The notes under the pieces are model-generated. The model saw only the letters and a list, made by a program, of their open reading frames with translations. It was not told the DNA's origin and did no database searches. From Paracoccaceae bacterium (GTDB lineage: Bacteria; Pseudomonadota; Alphaproteobacteria; Rhodobacterales; Rhodobacteraceae), in the NCBI GenBank assembly GCA_026417295.1, contig JAOADN010000006.1, positions 1 through 64,000 on the forward strand: a stretch of 64,000 bases of DNA, written 5' to 3'. Shown piece by piece: positions 42,094 through 50,508 of the stretch. The position numbers were made by a program, and so were the translations under genes. Within the stretch, counting starts at the first letter, position 1, and each line of letters begins with the position of its first letter.

Positions 42094-42390
42094 TCAGCCG
42101 AAGCCGTAGAACCAGCCCGCGTTGTTGGCCAGCGTCTGCTGCAGGATGATGAGCACGATGAAGGCCGCGAGGGGCGCCAGATCGATGCCCGGCACCGCAG
42201 GCAGGACCCGGCGGATCGGCCGGTAGACGGGTTCGAGCATGGCGTTCAGTCCGTTCCAGATCTGCGCCACGGCGGGCTGGCGGATGTTCAGCACCTGGAA
42301 GTTGATCAGCCACGACATGATGATGTGCGCGATCATGAGGAACCACGCGACGTTCAGGACCAGCATGATCGCCTGATAGAGAGAAACCAT
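42094..42390 (-). CDS. YggT family membrane protein
   Basis: MVSLYQAIMLVLNVAWFLMIAHIIMSWLINFQVLN...LEPVYRPIRRVLPAVPGIDLAPLAAFIVL. Confidence 0.93.
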   Translation of the reverse strand: MVSLYQAIMLVLNVAWFLMIAHIIMSWLINFQVLNIRQPAVAQIWNGLNAMLEPVYRPIRRVLPAVPGIDLAPLAAFIVLIILQQTLANNAGWFYGFG

Positions 42391-42571
42391 CCGAACCTCC
42401 GAAGCCGGGCGCTGCCAGAGGTAGTGCCGGTGGCCGCCCGGTGCAACCGCCCCCCGCCGCAACCGCCCCCCCTGCCGCTCCGGCGCAGGATCGGCCGCCG
42501 CCCGCGGCAAGGCTTGCACGGGCCGGCCTTTTGGGGCTTGATCCGCCGCAAGGGGCAGGACGGGCGGCTTC

Positions 42572-43936
42572 ATGGCGGTTTCGGCGCGGCGGCGCATCTG
42601 GGGCTGGTGGTTCTTCGACTGGGCCAGCCAGCCCTACAGCACGCTTCTCTTGACCTTCATCTTCGCCCCCTATTTCGCCGAGGTCGCCCGCGCCCATTAC
42701 GGCGCGGTCGGCGCCGGGATCGACCCTGCGGCGGCGGCGCAGGCCACCTGGGCGACGGGCCAGACGGTGGCCGGGGTGGCCATCGCCCTGGCGGCACCTG
42801 TCCTTGGCGCGATCGCCGACGGCAGCGGGCGGCGGATGGCCTGGATCTGGCTCTTCTCGGCCTTCTATGTCGCGGGCGCGGCGGGTCTCTGGTGGCTGGC
42901 CCCCGACGCGCCGGCCCTGACGCAGGCGCTGGTCTTCTTCGGCATCGGCCTCGTCGGGATGGAACTGGCGACGATCTTCACCAATGCGCTGATGCCCGAT
43001 CTGGCCACCCTCGAGGGCATGGGGCGGCTGTCGGGCTACGGCTTCGCCTTCGGCTATCTGGGCGGGATCGTCGCCCTGGTCATCTTCCTTGCCTTCTTCG
43101 CCGAGAATTCCGCCACCGGAAGGACGCTGATCGGGATCGAGCCGGTCCTCGGGCTGGATGCCGCCCGGCGCGAGGGCACGCGCGCGGTGGGCCCCTTCGT
43201 CGCGCTCTGGTACGTGCTGTTCATGGTCCCCTTCTTCCTGTGGGTGCGCGAGGCGCCCGCGCGCGGCCCCGCCCGGGGCATCCTGCGGTCGCTCGCCGCG
43301 CTCGGGGCGCTGCTCGCCGCGCTCGGGCGGCGGCGCAGCCTGGCGGCCTATCTGGGCGCGTCGATGCTCTACCGCGACGCGCTCAACGCGCTCTATGCCT
43401 TCGGCGGCATCTATGCCTCGGGCGTGCTCGGCTGGTCGGTCACCCGGATCGGTGCCTTCGGGATCGCCGGCGCGATCTCGGCGGCGGTCTTCTCGTGGAT
43501 CGGCGGGCGGGCGGACAGCGCGCGCGGGCCGAAGCCGGTGATCCGCACCTCGATGGCGGTGCTCGTCGCCGTCTGCCTCGTCATCGCCGGCATGTCGCGC
43601 GAGGCGTTCTGGGGCATCCCCTTCGCACCGGGATCGCCGGCCCCCGACATCATCTTCTACGCCTGCGGCTGCCTGATCGGCGCGGCCGGGGGAACGCTCC
43701 AGGCGGCCAGCCGGACGATGATGGTCTTTCACGCCGCGCCCGGCCGCGCGACCGAGGCCTTCGGCCTTTACGCCCTGTCGGGCAAGGCCACCGCCTTCGT
43801 CGCGCCCTTCCTGATCGCCGTCGCCACGGCGGCAAGCGGCAGCCAGCGCATCGGGATTGCGCTTCCGCTCATCTCGCTGTTCCTTGCGGGCATGCTCCTT
43901 CTGCGCTGGGTGGACCCATACGGAGAGCGCGCATGA
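42572..43936 (+). CDS. MFS transporter (UMF1/Atg22-like)
   Basis: RIWGWWFFDWASQPYSTLLLTFIFAPYF...; 12 TM pattern. Confidence 0.9.
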   Translation: MAVSARRRIWGWWFFDWASQPYSTLLLTFIFAPYFAEVARAHYGAVGAGIDPAAAAQATWATGQTVAGVAIALAAPVLGAIADGSGRRMAWIWLFSAFYVAGAAGLWWLAPDAPALTQALVFFGIGLVGMELATIFTNALMPDLATLEGMGRLSGYGFAFGYLGGIVALVIFLAFFAENSATGRTLIGIEPVLGLDAARREGTRAVGPFVALWYVLFMVPFFLWVREAPARGPARGILRSLAALGALLAALGRRRSLAAYLGASMLYRDALNALYAFGGIYASGVLGWSVTRIGAFGIAGAISAAVFSWIGGRADSARGPKPVIRTSMAVLVAVCLVIAGMSREAFWGIPFAPGSPAPDIIFYACGCLIGAAGGTLQAASRTMMVFHAAPGRATEAFGLYALSGKATAFVAPFLIAVATAASGSQRIGIALPLISLFLAGMLLLRWVDPYGERA

Positions 43937-44829
43937 TACGGACCCTCGCCCTGACCCTTGCCCTGGCGGTGACCGGCACCCTGACATGGGCAGAGGCCAC
44001 GCCCCTTGCCAAGGACCTGTTCGGCGCCGTCCCCGGCCCCTCGGCCCAGCCGCCGCAGGCGATCGGCAGCTATGCGCGCGGCTGCGCGGCGGGCCTTGTC
44101 GAGCTGCCCGAGACCGGGCCCACCTGGCAGGCGATGCGGTTGTCGCGCAATCGCAACTGGGGGCATCCCTCGATGATCGCCTTCCTGCAGGACCTGTCGG
44201 CCGAGGCGGCCCGGATCGGCTGGGCGGGCCTCTACATCGGCGACATCAGCCAGCCGCGCGGCGGGCCGATGGTCTCGGGCCATGCCAGCCACCAGCTGGG
44301 GCTGGATGCCGATATCTGGATGCTGCCGGCCCGGCGGCTGGACCTTTCGGCGGCCGAGCGCGAGAAGATCAGCTCGATCTCGGTGCGCAGCGCCGACCAG
44401 ACCTCGGTCAACGGCAACTGGACGCGGGCCCATGCGGCGCTCATGAAGGCCGCGGCCAGCGACCCGCGCGTCGATCGCATCTTCGTCACACCGCCGGTCA
44501 AGATCGCGCTGTGCCGGGGGGCGAAGGCGTCCGACGCGAAATGGCTGCAGAAGATCAGGCCCTATTTCGGCCACGACACCCATTTCCACGTCCGGCTGAA
44601 ATGCCCGGCGGGTTCGCCCGCCTGCCAGACCCAGACGCCGACGGTGGCCGAACTGTCCGAAGGCGGCGACGGCTGCGACGATTCCCTCATGTGGTGGGTG
44701 ACGACATATCTGGAAGAGCTGAAGAATCCGCCGAAGAAGCCGAAGGGCGGCAAGCGCGAGAAGACGCCGCGCGAATTCACCATGGCCGATCTGCCCAAGG
44801 CCTGCGGCGCGGTCCTGCGGTCGCGCTGA
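43933..44829 (+). CDS. mepA: penicillin-insensitive murein endopeptidase
   Basis: RNRNWGHPSMIAFLQDLS, GGPMVSGHASHQLGLDADIWM and GHDTHFHVRLKCP. Confidence 0.95.
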   Translation: MIRTLALTLALAVTGTLTWAEATPLAKDLFGAVPGPSAQPPQAIGSYARGCAAGLVELPETGPTWQAMRLSRNRNWGHPSMIAFLQDLSAEAARIGWAGLYIGDISQPRGGPMVSGHASHQLGLDADIWMLPARRLDLSAAEREKISSISVRSADQTSVNGNWTRAHAALMKAAASDPRVDRIFVTPPVKIALCRGAKASDAKWLQKIRPYFGHDTHFHVRLKCPAGSPACQTQTPTVAELSEGGDGCDDSLMWWVTTYLEELKNPPKKPKGGKREKTPREFTMADLPKACGAVLRSR

Positions 44830-44858
44830 TCCTTGCGCTTCAGGCGGGGGCGGGGGGG

Positions 44859-45707
44859 ATGGCGGGCACGCCGGCCCCGGCCGCGCCGCATGCCGTAGAG
44901 ACGGGAACCTGGGTCTGGCCGACCACGGACGACTGGTTCGGCGGCTTCTCGGGGCTGGACACCGACGCGAAGGGCGAGGCCTTCATGGCGGTCAGTGACC
45001 TTGGCTATCTGGTGCGCGGCCGCTTCCTGCGCGACGGCGCGGGCCGCGTCACCGGCGTGGATTTCCGCTACGAGGACATCGTCACCTTCCGCGGCCCCGA
45101 TGAGGCGGATGCCGAGGACCAGACCGATGCCGAGGGCCTGACATTCCTGCCGGGCGGCGGCTTCGCCGTGAGCTTCGAGCGCACCAACCGGTTCGAACGC
45201 TTCGACAGGCCCGCCCCGCGTGGCACCGACTTCACCGCCAATGCCGATGTCAGCGGCGTCACCTGGAACAAGGGGTTCGAGGCGATCGCCGCCGCCGCCG
45301 ACGGCGCGATCTATGCCATCCCCGAACAGCCCGTGTCGCATCGCGGCCCCTTTCCGGTGCAGGTCTTCCGCGACGGCGCCTGGTCCACGCCGTTCAGCCT
45401 GCCGGGGCACGGCTGGTTCCGCCCCGTCGGGGCCGATTTCGGGCCGGACGGCCGGCTCTACGTGCTGGAGCGCGACTTCTGGGGCCTCGTCGGGTTCATG
45501 AGTCGCGTCCGCCGGCTGACGCTTGCGGGCGATGCGATCGTGGCCGACGAGGTCCTCCTCGAGACGAAGGCCGGGATGCACCAGAACCTCGAGGGCATCG
45601 CCGTCTGGGCGGATGAAGGGGGCGGCATCCGGCTGACGATGATCTCGGACGACAACATGTCGCGCTTCCAGTGGACCGAGGTCGTGGACTACGCCGTCAT
45701 CGAATGA
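44859..45707 (+). CDS. esterase-like activity of phytase family protein (start uncertain; see findings)
   Basis: GFSGLDTDAKGEAFMAVSDLGYLVRGRF...DAEGLTFLPGGGFAVSFERTNRF...LEGIAVWADEGGGIRLTMISDDN. Confidence 0.85.
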   Translation: MAGTPAPAAPHAVETGTWVWPTTDDWFGGFSGLDTDAKGEAFMAVSDLGYLVRGRFLRDGAGRVTGVDFRYEDIVTFRGPDEADAEDQTDAEGLTFLPGGGFAVSFERTNRFERFDRPAPRGTDFTANADVSGVTWNKGFEAIAAAADGAIYAIPEQPVSHRGPFPVQVFRDGAWSTPFSLPGHGWFRPVGADFGPDGRLYVLERDFWGLVGFMSRVRRLTLAGDAIVADEVLLETKAGMHQNLEGIAVWADEGGGIRLTMISDDNMSRFQWTEVVDYAVIE

Positions 45708-45801
45708 CTTGACCGAAGGCGGGCCGCGCCCTATGCCCCGCGCGCCGGCGGGACGGGCCCGCGGGCCAGGTCTCCGCGACCCTGCCAAAACGGAAAGCAC
45801 C

Positions 45802-46425
45802 ATGAACCGCCAGCTCCTGCCCGGCATAGCTGCCATGGCGGCGATCGTCGTCGCCTCGAACATCCTCGTGCAGTTCCTCGTCGGCCAGTGGCTGACGCTC
45901 GGCGCCTTCACCTATCCCTTCGCCTTTCTCGTCACCGACCTGACGAACCGCTTCCGCGGCCCGGCGGCAGCCCGCCGGGTCGTCGTCGCGGGCTTTGCGG
46001 TCGGTGTCGCCTGCTCGCTGGTGGGCAGCCAGATCGCCGGCGCCGGGGGGCCGCTCGTGACCTTCCGCGTGGCCCTGGCCTCGGGCCTTGCCTTCCTCTG
46101 CGCCCAGCTTCTGGACATCGGCATCTTCAACCGGCTGCGTCACCGGGGCTGGTGGAAGGCCCCCTTCGTCTCGACCCTGTTCGGCGCCACGCTCGACACG
46201 GCGATCTTCTTCACTTTCGCCTTCTCGGCCCGGCTCGCCTTCCTCGAGCCCGGAAACGATGTCGGCTGGGCGAACGAGATCCTGCCGCTACTCGGCCGCG
46301 GCCCGGAGGTGCCGCTCTGGGTCTCGCTGGCGGCGGCCGACTGGCTGGTCAAGATGGCGCTGGCGATCGTTGCACTTGTGCCGTTCCGCGCATTTGTACG
46401 CAGATTCGCGGCGCCGCCGGCCTGA
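45802..46425 (+). CDS. queuosine precursor transporter (VUT/YhhQ family)
   Basis: ASNILVQFLVGQWLTLGAFTYPFAFLVTDLTNRFRGP; multiple TM. Confidence 0.92.
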   Translation: MNRQLLPGIAAMAAIVVASNILVQFLVGQWLTLGAFTYPFAFLVTDLTNRFRGPAAARRVVVAGFAVGVACSLVGSQIAGAGGPLVTFRVALASGLAFLCAQLLDIGIFNRLRHRGWWKAPFVSTLFGATLDTAIFFTFAFSARLAFLEPGNDVGWANEILPLLGRGPEVPLWVSLAAADWLVKMALAIVALVPFRAFVRRFAAPPA

Positions 46426-46435
46426 ATTGGTTTGA

Positions 46436-46456
46436 CTGCCACAAAATATGTGGCAG
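46436..46456. promoter_or_regulatory. inverted repeat CTGCCACA-AAATA-TGTGGCAG overlapping a TTGACT -35-like hexamer
   Basis: 8-bp perfect arms with a 5-nt AT loop, 10 nt after the transporter stop and 27 nt before the anti-16S element. Confidence 0.55.
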
Positions 46457-46482
46457 CCTTGCCCTCACTACGGCAACCCATT

Positions 46483-46657
46483 GAAAGGAGGTGATCCAGT
46501 GTCGAGAGTGATATTGGAGAGAGGTGTCGGGACAGTCAGGGAGGCCGTGGCCTGAGGGCAGACCCGAAGGTCGCATTTCCTGATTGGGCCGTGGCGCCAG
46601 CCACCTCCTGACCGGCCCTTTCCCATGAACTCGGAGGGTCGTCCGCAAGGGCGGCCC
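46483..46657 (+). ncRNA. candidate structured leader/small RNA with perfect 16S 3'-end complement, internal sequestering segment and GNRA-capped hairpin
   Basis: GAAAGGAGGTGATCC (46483-46497); CACCTCCT (46602-46609) complementary to AGGAGGTG (46486-46493); hairpin GC-a-GACC-CGAA-GGTC-GC (46558-46574); hairpin GGGTCGTCC-GCAA-GGGCGGCCC (46636-46657) with two G-U pairs on the + strand, followed by TTT. Confidence 0.55.
46499..46555 (+). CDS. candidate 18-aa leader peptide MSRVILERGVGTVREAVA
   Basis: GTG start 7 nt after a perfect AGGAGG within an extended anti-16S match; stop TGA at 46553-46555. Confidence 0.5.
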   Translation: MSRVILERGVGTVREAVA

Positions 46658-46717
46658 TTTCCGTTTGCCCGCGAAGCTCGGGCTGGCCCCCGCCGGCGGA
46701 TCGGATAACCTGCGGCC

Positions 46718-47146
46718 ATGCTGCGGATCACCGACGACATCGCCATCGCCGACTGGGAGATCAGCGAGAGCTTCACCCGCGCGCAGGGGCCCGGCGGGCA
46801 GAACGTCAACAAGGTCTCGACGGCGGTCGAGCTGCGCTTCGAGGCCGCCCGCTCGCCCCATCTGCCGCCGCCGGTGAAGGCGCGGCTGCGGCGCCTTGCC
46901 GGCCGGCGCTGGACGCAGGACGGCGCCGTGCTGATCCGGGTCGAGGACACGCGCAGCCAGATCCGCAACCGCGAGATCGCGCGCCTGCGGCTGGCCGAGC
47001 TGGTGCGCGCGGCCACCGTGGCGCCGAAGCGCCGCGTCGCCACGGCGCCGACCTGGGGCAGCCGGCAGCGGCGTCTGGCGGGCAAGGCGCGGCGCAGCGA
47101 GGTCAAGGCCGCGCGCGGCCCCGTCGGCGGAGGCGACGATGAATGA
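46718..47146 (+). CDS. arfB: alternative ribosome-rescue peptidyl-tRNA hydrolase ArfB (YaeJ)
   Basis: SFTRAQGPGGQNVNKVSTAVELRF (GGQ motif); basic C-terminus RRVATAPTWGSRQRRLAGKARRSEVKAARG. Confidence 0.95.
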   Translation: MLRITDDIAIADWEISESFTRAQGPGGQNVNKVSTAVELRFEAARSPHLPPPVKARLRRLAGRRWTQDGAVLIRVEDTRSQIRNREIARLRLAELVRAATVAPKRRVATAPTWGSRQRRLAGKARRSEVKAARGPVGGGDDE

Positions 47147-48401
47147 CATCCTGGCCCGGCGGGCGCGGCTTCTGGGGCCGAACGTCCCGACCTTCTACGA
47201 CGAGCCGGTCCACATCGTGCGCGGCCAGGGCGTCTGGCTGTGGGATGCGCAGGGGCGGCGCTACCTCGACTGCTACAACAACGTCGCGCATGTCGGGCAT
47301 GGCCATCCGAAGGTGGTCGAGGCGATCTGCCGGCAGTCCGCCGTCCTGAACACCCATACGCGCTACCTGCACGAGGGCATCCTCGACTATGCCGAGCGAC
47401 TGACCGCGCGTTTCGGGCACGGGCTGTCGCAGGTGATCATGGTCTGCACGGGATCGGAGGCGAACGACATCCTCTTGCGCATGGCGCAGGCGGTCACCGG
47501 AAGGACGGGCTTCATCGCCACCGACAACACCTATCACGGCAATACCTGGGCGGTGTCGCAGCTGTCCTCGCGCCGCCCGCCGATCGGCGGCCATGCGCCG
47601 AACATCCGCCGCGTGCCGGCGCCCGATTCCCTGGATCCGCCGGGCGGAAGCCTGGCGGCGCAGCCCGAGGCCTTCGCCGGAAACGTGGCGCGCGCGATCG
47701 CCGAGCTTGAGGCGGCGGGCTTCGGCTTCGCCGGTTTCATGTTCTGCCCGATCTTCGCCAACGAGGGCCTGCCGGGGGTCGCGCCGGGCTTCCTGGACGC
47801 GACGGCAAGGGTGGTGCGCCGGGCCGGCGGGCTTCTGCTTGCCGACGAGGTGCAGCCCGGATTCGGGCGCGTGGGGTCGCACTGGTGGGGGCATGACAGG
47901 CTGGGCGTCGTGCCGGACGCGGTCAGCCTGGGCAAGCCGATGGGCAACGGCCACCCGGTCGCCGCCGTCGTCGCGCGGCCCGACGTGATGGCGGCCTTCC
48001 GCAATGCCTTCGGCTATTTCAACACCTTCGGGGGCAATCCCGTCAGCTGTGCCGCGGCCTCGGCCGTGCTGGACGTGATCGAGGAGGAGGGCCTCATCCC
48101 CCGCGCGGCCGAGACCGGCGCCTACATGCTGGAACGCCTGCGCGCCCTGCGTCACCCGCTGATCCACGAGGCGCGCGGGGCGGGGCTGTTCTTCGCGGTG
48201 GAACTGGTGCGCGACGGGCAGCCGGCCGCGGCCGAGGCGGGCGCGACGGTCGAGGCGATGCGCCGGCGCGGCGTGCTGATCGGGCGGATCGGGCGCGCCC
48301 AGCACATCCTGAAGCTGCGTCCGCCGATGCCCTTCGGCCGCGCCGAGGCCGATCTTGCGGTTGCGGCCCTGGCCGAGAGCCTGGCGGAACTGCCGGCGTG
48401 A
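47139..48401 (+). CDS. class-III PLP-dependent aminotransferase / phospho-lyase-like enzyme
   Basis: YLDCYNNVAHVGHGHPKVVEAI, TGSEANDILLRMAQAVTGRTGFIATDNTYHGNT, LLADEVQPGFGRVG and SLGKPMGNGHPVAAV. Confidence 0.9.
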   Translation: MNDILARRARLLGPNVPTFYDEPVHIVRGQGVWLWDAQGRRYLDCYNNVAHVGHGHPKVVEAICRQSAVLNTHTRYLHEGILDYAERLTARFGHGLSQVIMVCTGSEANDILLRMAQAVTGRTGFIATDNTYHGNTWAVSQLSSRRPPIGGHAPNIRRVPAPDSLDPPGGSLAAQPEAFAGNVARAIAELEAAGFGFAGFMFCPIFANEGLPGVAPGFLDATARVVRRAGGLLLADEVQPGFGRVGSHWWGHDRLGVVPDAVSLGKPMGNGHPVAAVVARPDVMAAFRNAFGYFNTFGGNPVSCAAASAVLDVIEEEGLIPRAAETGAYMLERLRALRHPLIHEARGAGLFFAVELVRDGQPAAAEAGATVEAMRRRGVLIGRIGRAQHILKLRPPMPFGRAEADLAVAALAESLAELPA

Positions 48402-49381
48402 CGGGCGAGGCGCGGGCCCGGGCGATGGCCGATGCCGCCCTGCACTACTGGGGGCGGGCAGAGGGCACACCGCGCCTTGTCAAGTGGCGCGAGAACATCG
48501 TGTTCGAGGCGCATCTGCGGTCGGGCGCGCATGTCGCCCTGCGCCTGCACCGCCCCGGCTACCAGAGCCGCAGGGCGATCGAGGCCGAACTGGACTGGAC
48601 CGGCCGGCTGCACGCGGCCGGCCTTGCCGTGCCGGCGCCCGTTCCCGCGCTGAACGGGCGGCCGACGGTGCGCGTGGGCGACCGCGTGGCAAGCGTCGTC
48701 GCCTGGATCGACGGCGAGCCCCTCGGCGCAGCCGAACGCCCGCTTGCCGGGGACGAGGCCGGCCAGGCCGCCATGATGGCCGGTGTCGGCGCGCTTGTCG
48801 CCAGGCTGCACGAGGCCACGGACCGGCTGGCCCTGCCGGCGGGTTTTCCGCGCCCGCGCTGGGATGGCGAGGGGCTTCTGGGCGACAGGCCCCGCTGGGG
48901 CCGGTTCTGGACGAACCCCGCCCTGTCCCCGGCCGAACGCGAGGACCTTCTGGCCGCACGCGCGGCGGCAAGGGCGGCCCTTGACGGGATGGCGCGCGAG
49001 GGCGCGGATTTCGGGCTCATCCATGCCGACATCCTGCGCGAGAACATCCTGCAGACCGGGGCCGGGCTGGCCCTGATCGACTTCGACGATTCGGGCTGGG
49101 GTTTCCGCCTCTACGATCTTGCCACCGCCATCGTGCAGAGCCTCGAGGAACCGGCGCTTCCCGCGCTCGCCGCCGCGGTTGTCGCGGGCTATCGCGGGGT
49201 GCGCCCGCTGCCGGAGCGCGACGCGGCGCGCCTGTCGCTTTTCGTCGCGCTGCGCGCCTTCGCCTCCTGCGGCTGGATCGCGACGCGCGCCCCGGCCGAG
49301 GACCCGCGCCAGCGCTTCTATGCCGACCGGGCGGTGCGCGCGGCCGCGTCGGTCCTCTCGGGGCGGGCGATCTGGGACTGA
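48398..49381 (+). CDS. APH-fold phosphotransferase/kinase
   Basis: FGLIHADILRENILQTGAGLALIDFDDSGWGFRLYDLA (HxDxxxxN...DFD); GTGA overlap with the aminotransferase. Confidence 0.9.
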   Translation: MTGEARARAMADAALHYWGRAEGTPRLVKWRENIVFEAHLRSGAHVALRLHRPGYQSRRAIEAELDWTGRLHAAGLAVPAPVPALNGRPTVRVGDRVASVVAWIDGEPLGAAERPLAGDEAGQAAMMAGVGALVARLHEATDRLALPAGFPRPRWDGEGLLGDRPRWGRFWTNPALSPAEREDLLAARAAARAALDGMAREGADFGLIHADILRENILQTGAGLALIDFDDSGWGFRLYDLATAIVQSLEEPALPALAAAVVAGYRGVRPLPERDAARLSLFVALRAFASCGWIATRAPAEDPRQRFYADRAVRAAASVLSGRAIWD

Positions 49382-50415
49382 CGGCGCGCCGATCTTTCGC
49401 GGGCCGCCGCCAGGGCCGGGGCCTCGACAAGGTGCCAGGACAGCACGGCCAGGGCCAGCGTTGCAGGCAGGGCAACGACGATGTGCCAGGCCGGCGTCAT
49501 CGGCCCCAGCGCCCAGACGACGAGCGCCTGCACCGGCACGGCATAGATGTAGATGCCATAGGAATAGTCCCCGGCCCGGTTGAAGGCGCGGATGCGCCCC
49601 GCCGGCCGGACGGCCAGGACAAGCGTGCCGTAGGACAGGGCAAGGACCAGCGCCGCAGGCTGCACCGCGGCCGGCGCAAACGCCGCCGCCATGGCCAGCA
49701 GGGCGAGAAGGGCGAAGGACAGGGGCAGCCGGTCGCGCCACAGGAAGGCCAGGGCGCCCAGGGCGAAGGGCTGCGACAGCATGAGAAGGCGGTCGATCTC
49801 GTAGGGTGCGGCCAGGGCGCCGGCCTGCCGGGCCAGGGTCACGGCCAGCCAGCCGAGCAGCACCGCCGTCGCCAGGGGCCGCGACGCCATCAGGCCCGAG
49901 AAGCCGGCGGCGGCCAGCAGGGCATAGCAGGCGACCTCGAACCGCAGGGTCCAGATCGAGCCCTCGACGATCGGCAGGGGATTGGTCTCGAACACGGTCT
50001 CGAGTTCGTAGGCCGGCCGGACGAGCGTCAGGTTGCGGATGAGGAATTCCCAGGTGTCCGGCGAGGCGAGGTAGGTCTCGGCCGGGCGGGTGCTGACCGC
50101 CGGACCGAGCGCGAAGGTGACGAGAAGCAGCGACACGGCCAGCCCCGGCACCAGCCGGGCCGCCCGCGCCCGCAGGAAGTCCACCGGGGCGGGCCGGCGG
50201 TCGAGCGAGGCGGCGATCAGGAACCCCGAGGCCGCGAAGAAGACGCAGACGGCCATCTCGCCAAGCGACAGGCCGGTCAGCCCCTGCAGGGGCTCGGCCG
50301 TGCCGCGGCCCCGCGTCATCGGCCAGGCATGCGAGACGAGCACCGCCGTCGCGGCGAGGAAGCGGATGAGATTGAGGTTGTTGTCGCGGGTCCGCAGCCC
50401 GTCGCCGAGGATCAT
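49318..50415 (-). CDS. acyltransferase 3 family membrane protein
   Basis: NLNLIRFLAATAVLVSHAWPM...CVFFAASGFLIAASL...GDYSYGIYIYAVPVQALV. Confidence 0.9.
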   Translation of the reverse strand: MILGDGLRTRDNNLNLIRFLAATAVLVSHAWPMTRGRGTAEPLQGLTGLSLGEMAVCVFFAASGFLIAASLDRRPAPVDFLRARAARLVPGLAVSLLLVTFALGPAVSTRPAETYLASPDTWEFLIRNLTLVRPAYELETVFETNPLPIVEGSIWTLRFEVACYALLAAAGFSGLMASRPLATAVLLGWLAVTLARQAGALAAPYEIDRLLMLSQPFALGALAFLWRDRLPLSFALLALLAMAAAFAPAAVQPAALVLALSYGTLVLAVRPAGRIRAFNRAGDYSYGIYIYAVPVQALVVWALGPMTPAWHIVVALPATLALAVLSWHLVEAPALAAARERSARRQSQIARPERTDAAARTARSA

Positions 50416-50508
50416 CCGCCCTCTCCCCCCGCGGCCCGGCCCCTGCGGCCGGGCTATCCCTTTCACGCAGTCTGCGGACTTCAGGGTTAAGTGCAGGTTA
50501 ATCCCGTC

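Noticed and set aside
39845-43987. 1380-aa minus-strand ORF spanning the hybrid kinase, YggT and MFS genes
   Set aside because: Overlaps real genes on both strands and has shadow-ORF composition; no recognisable domain.
46483-46500. Interpretation of GAAAGGAGGTGATCCAG as the end of a 16S rRNA gene on the minus strand
   Set aside because: Similarity to 16S stops after ~17 nt; the flanking sequence does not match 16S, and a GTG ORF with ideal spacing follows.
50435-50453. CCCGGCC-CCTGC-GGCCGGG inverted repeat between two EPS genes
   Set aside because: Short, GC-only, no T tract on the transcribed strand; ordinary in this composition.
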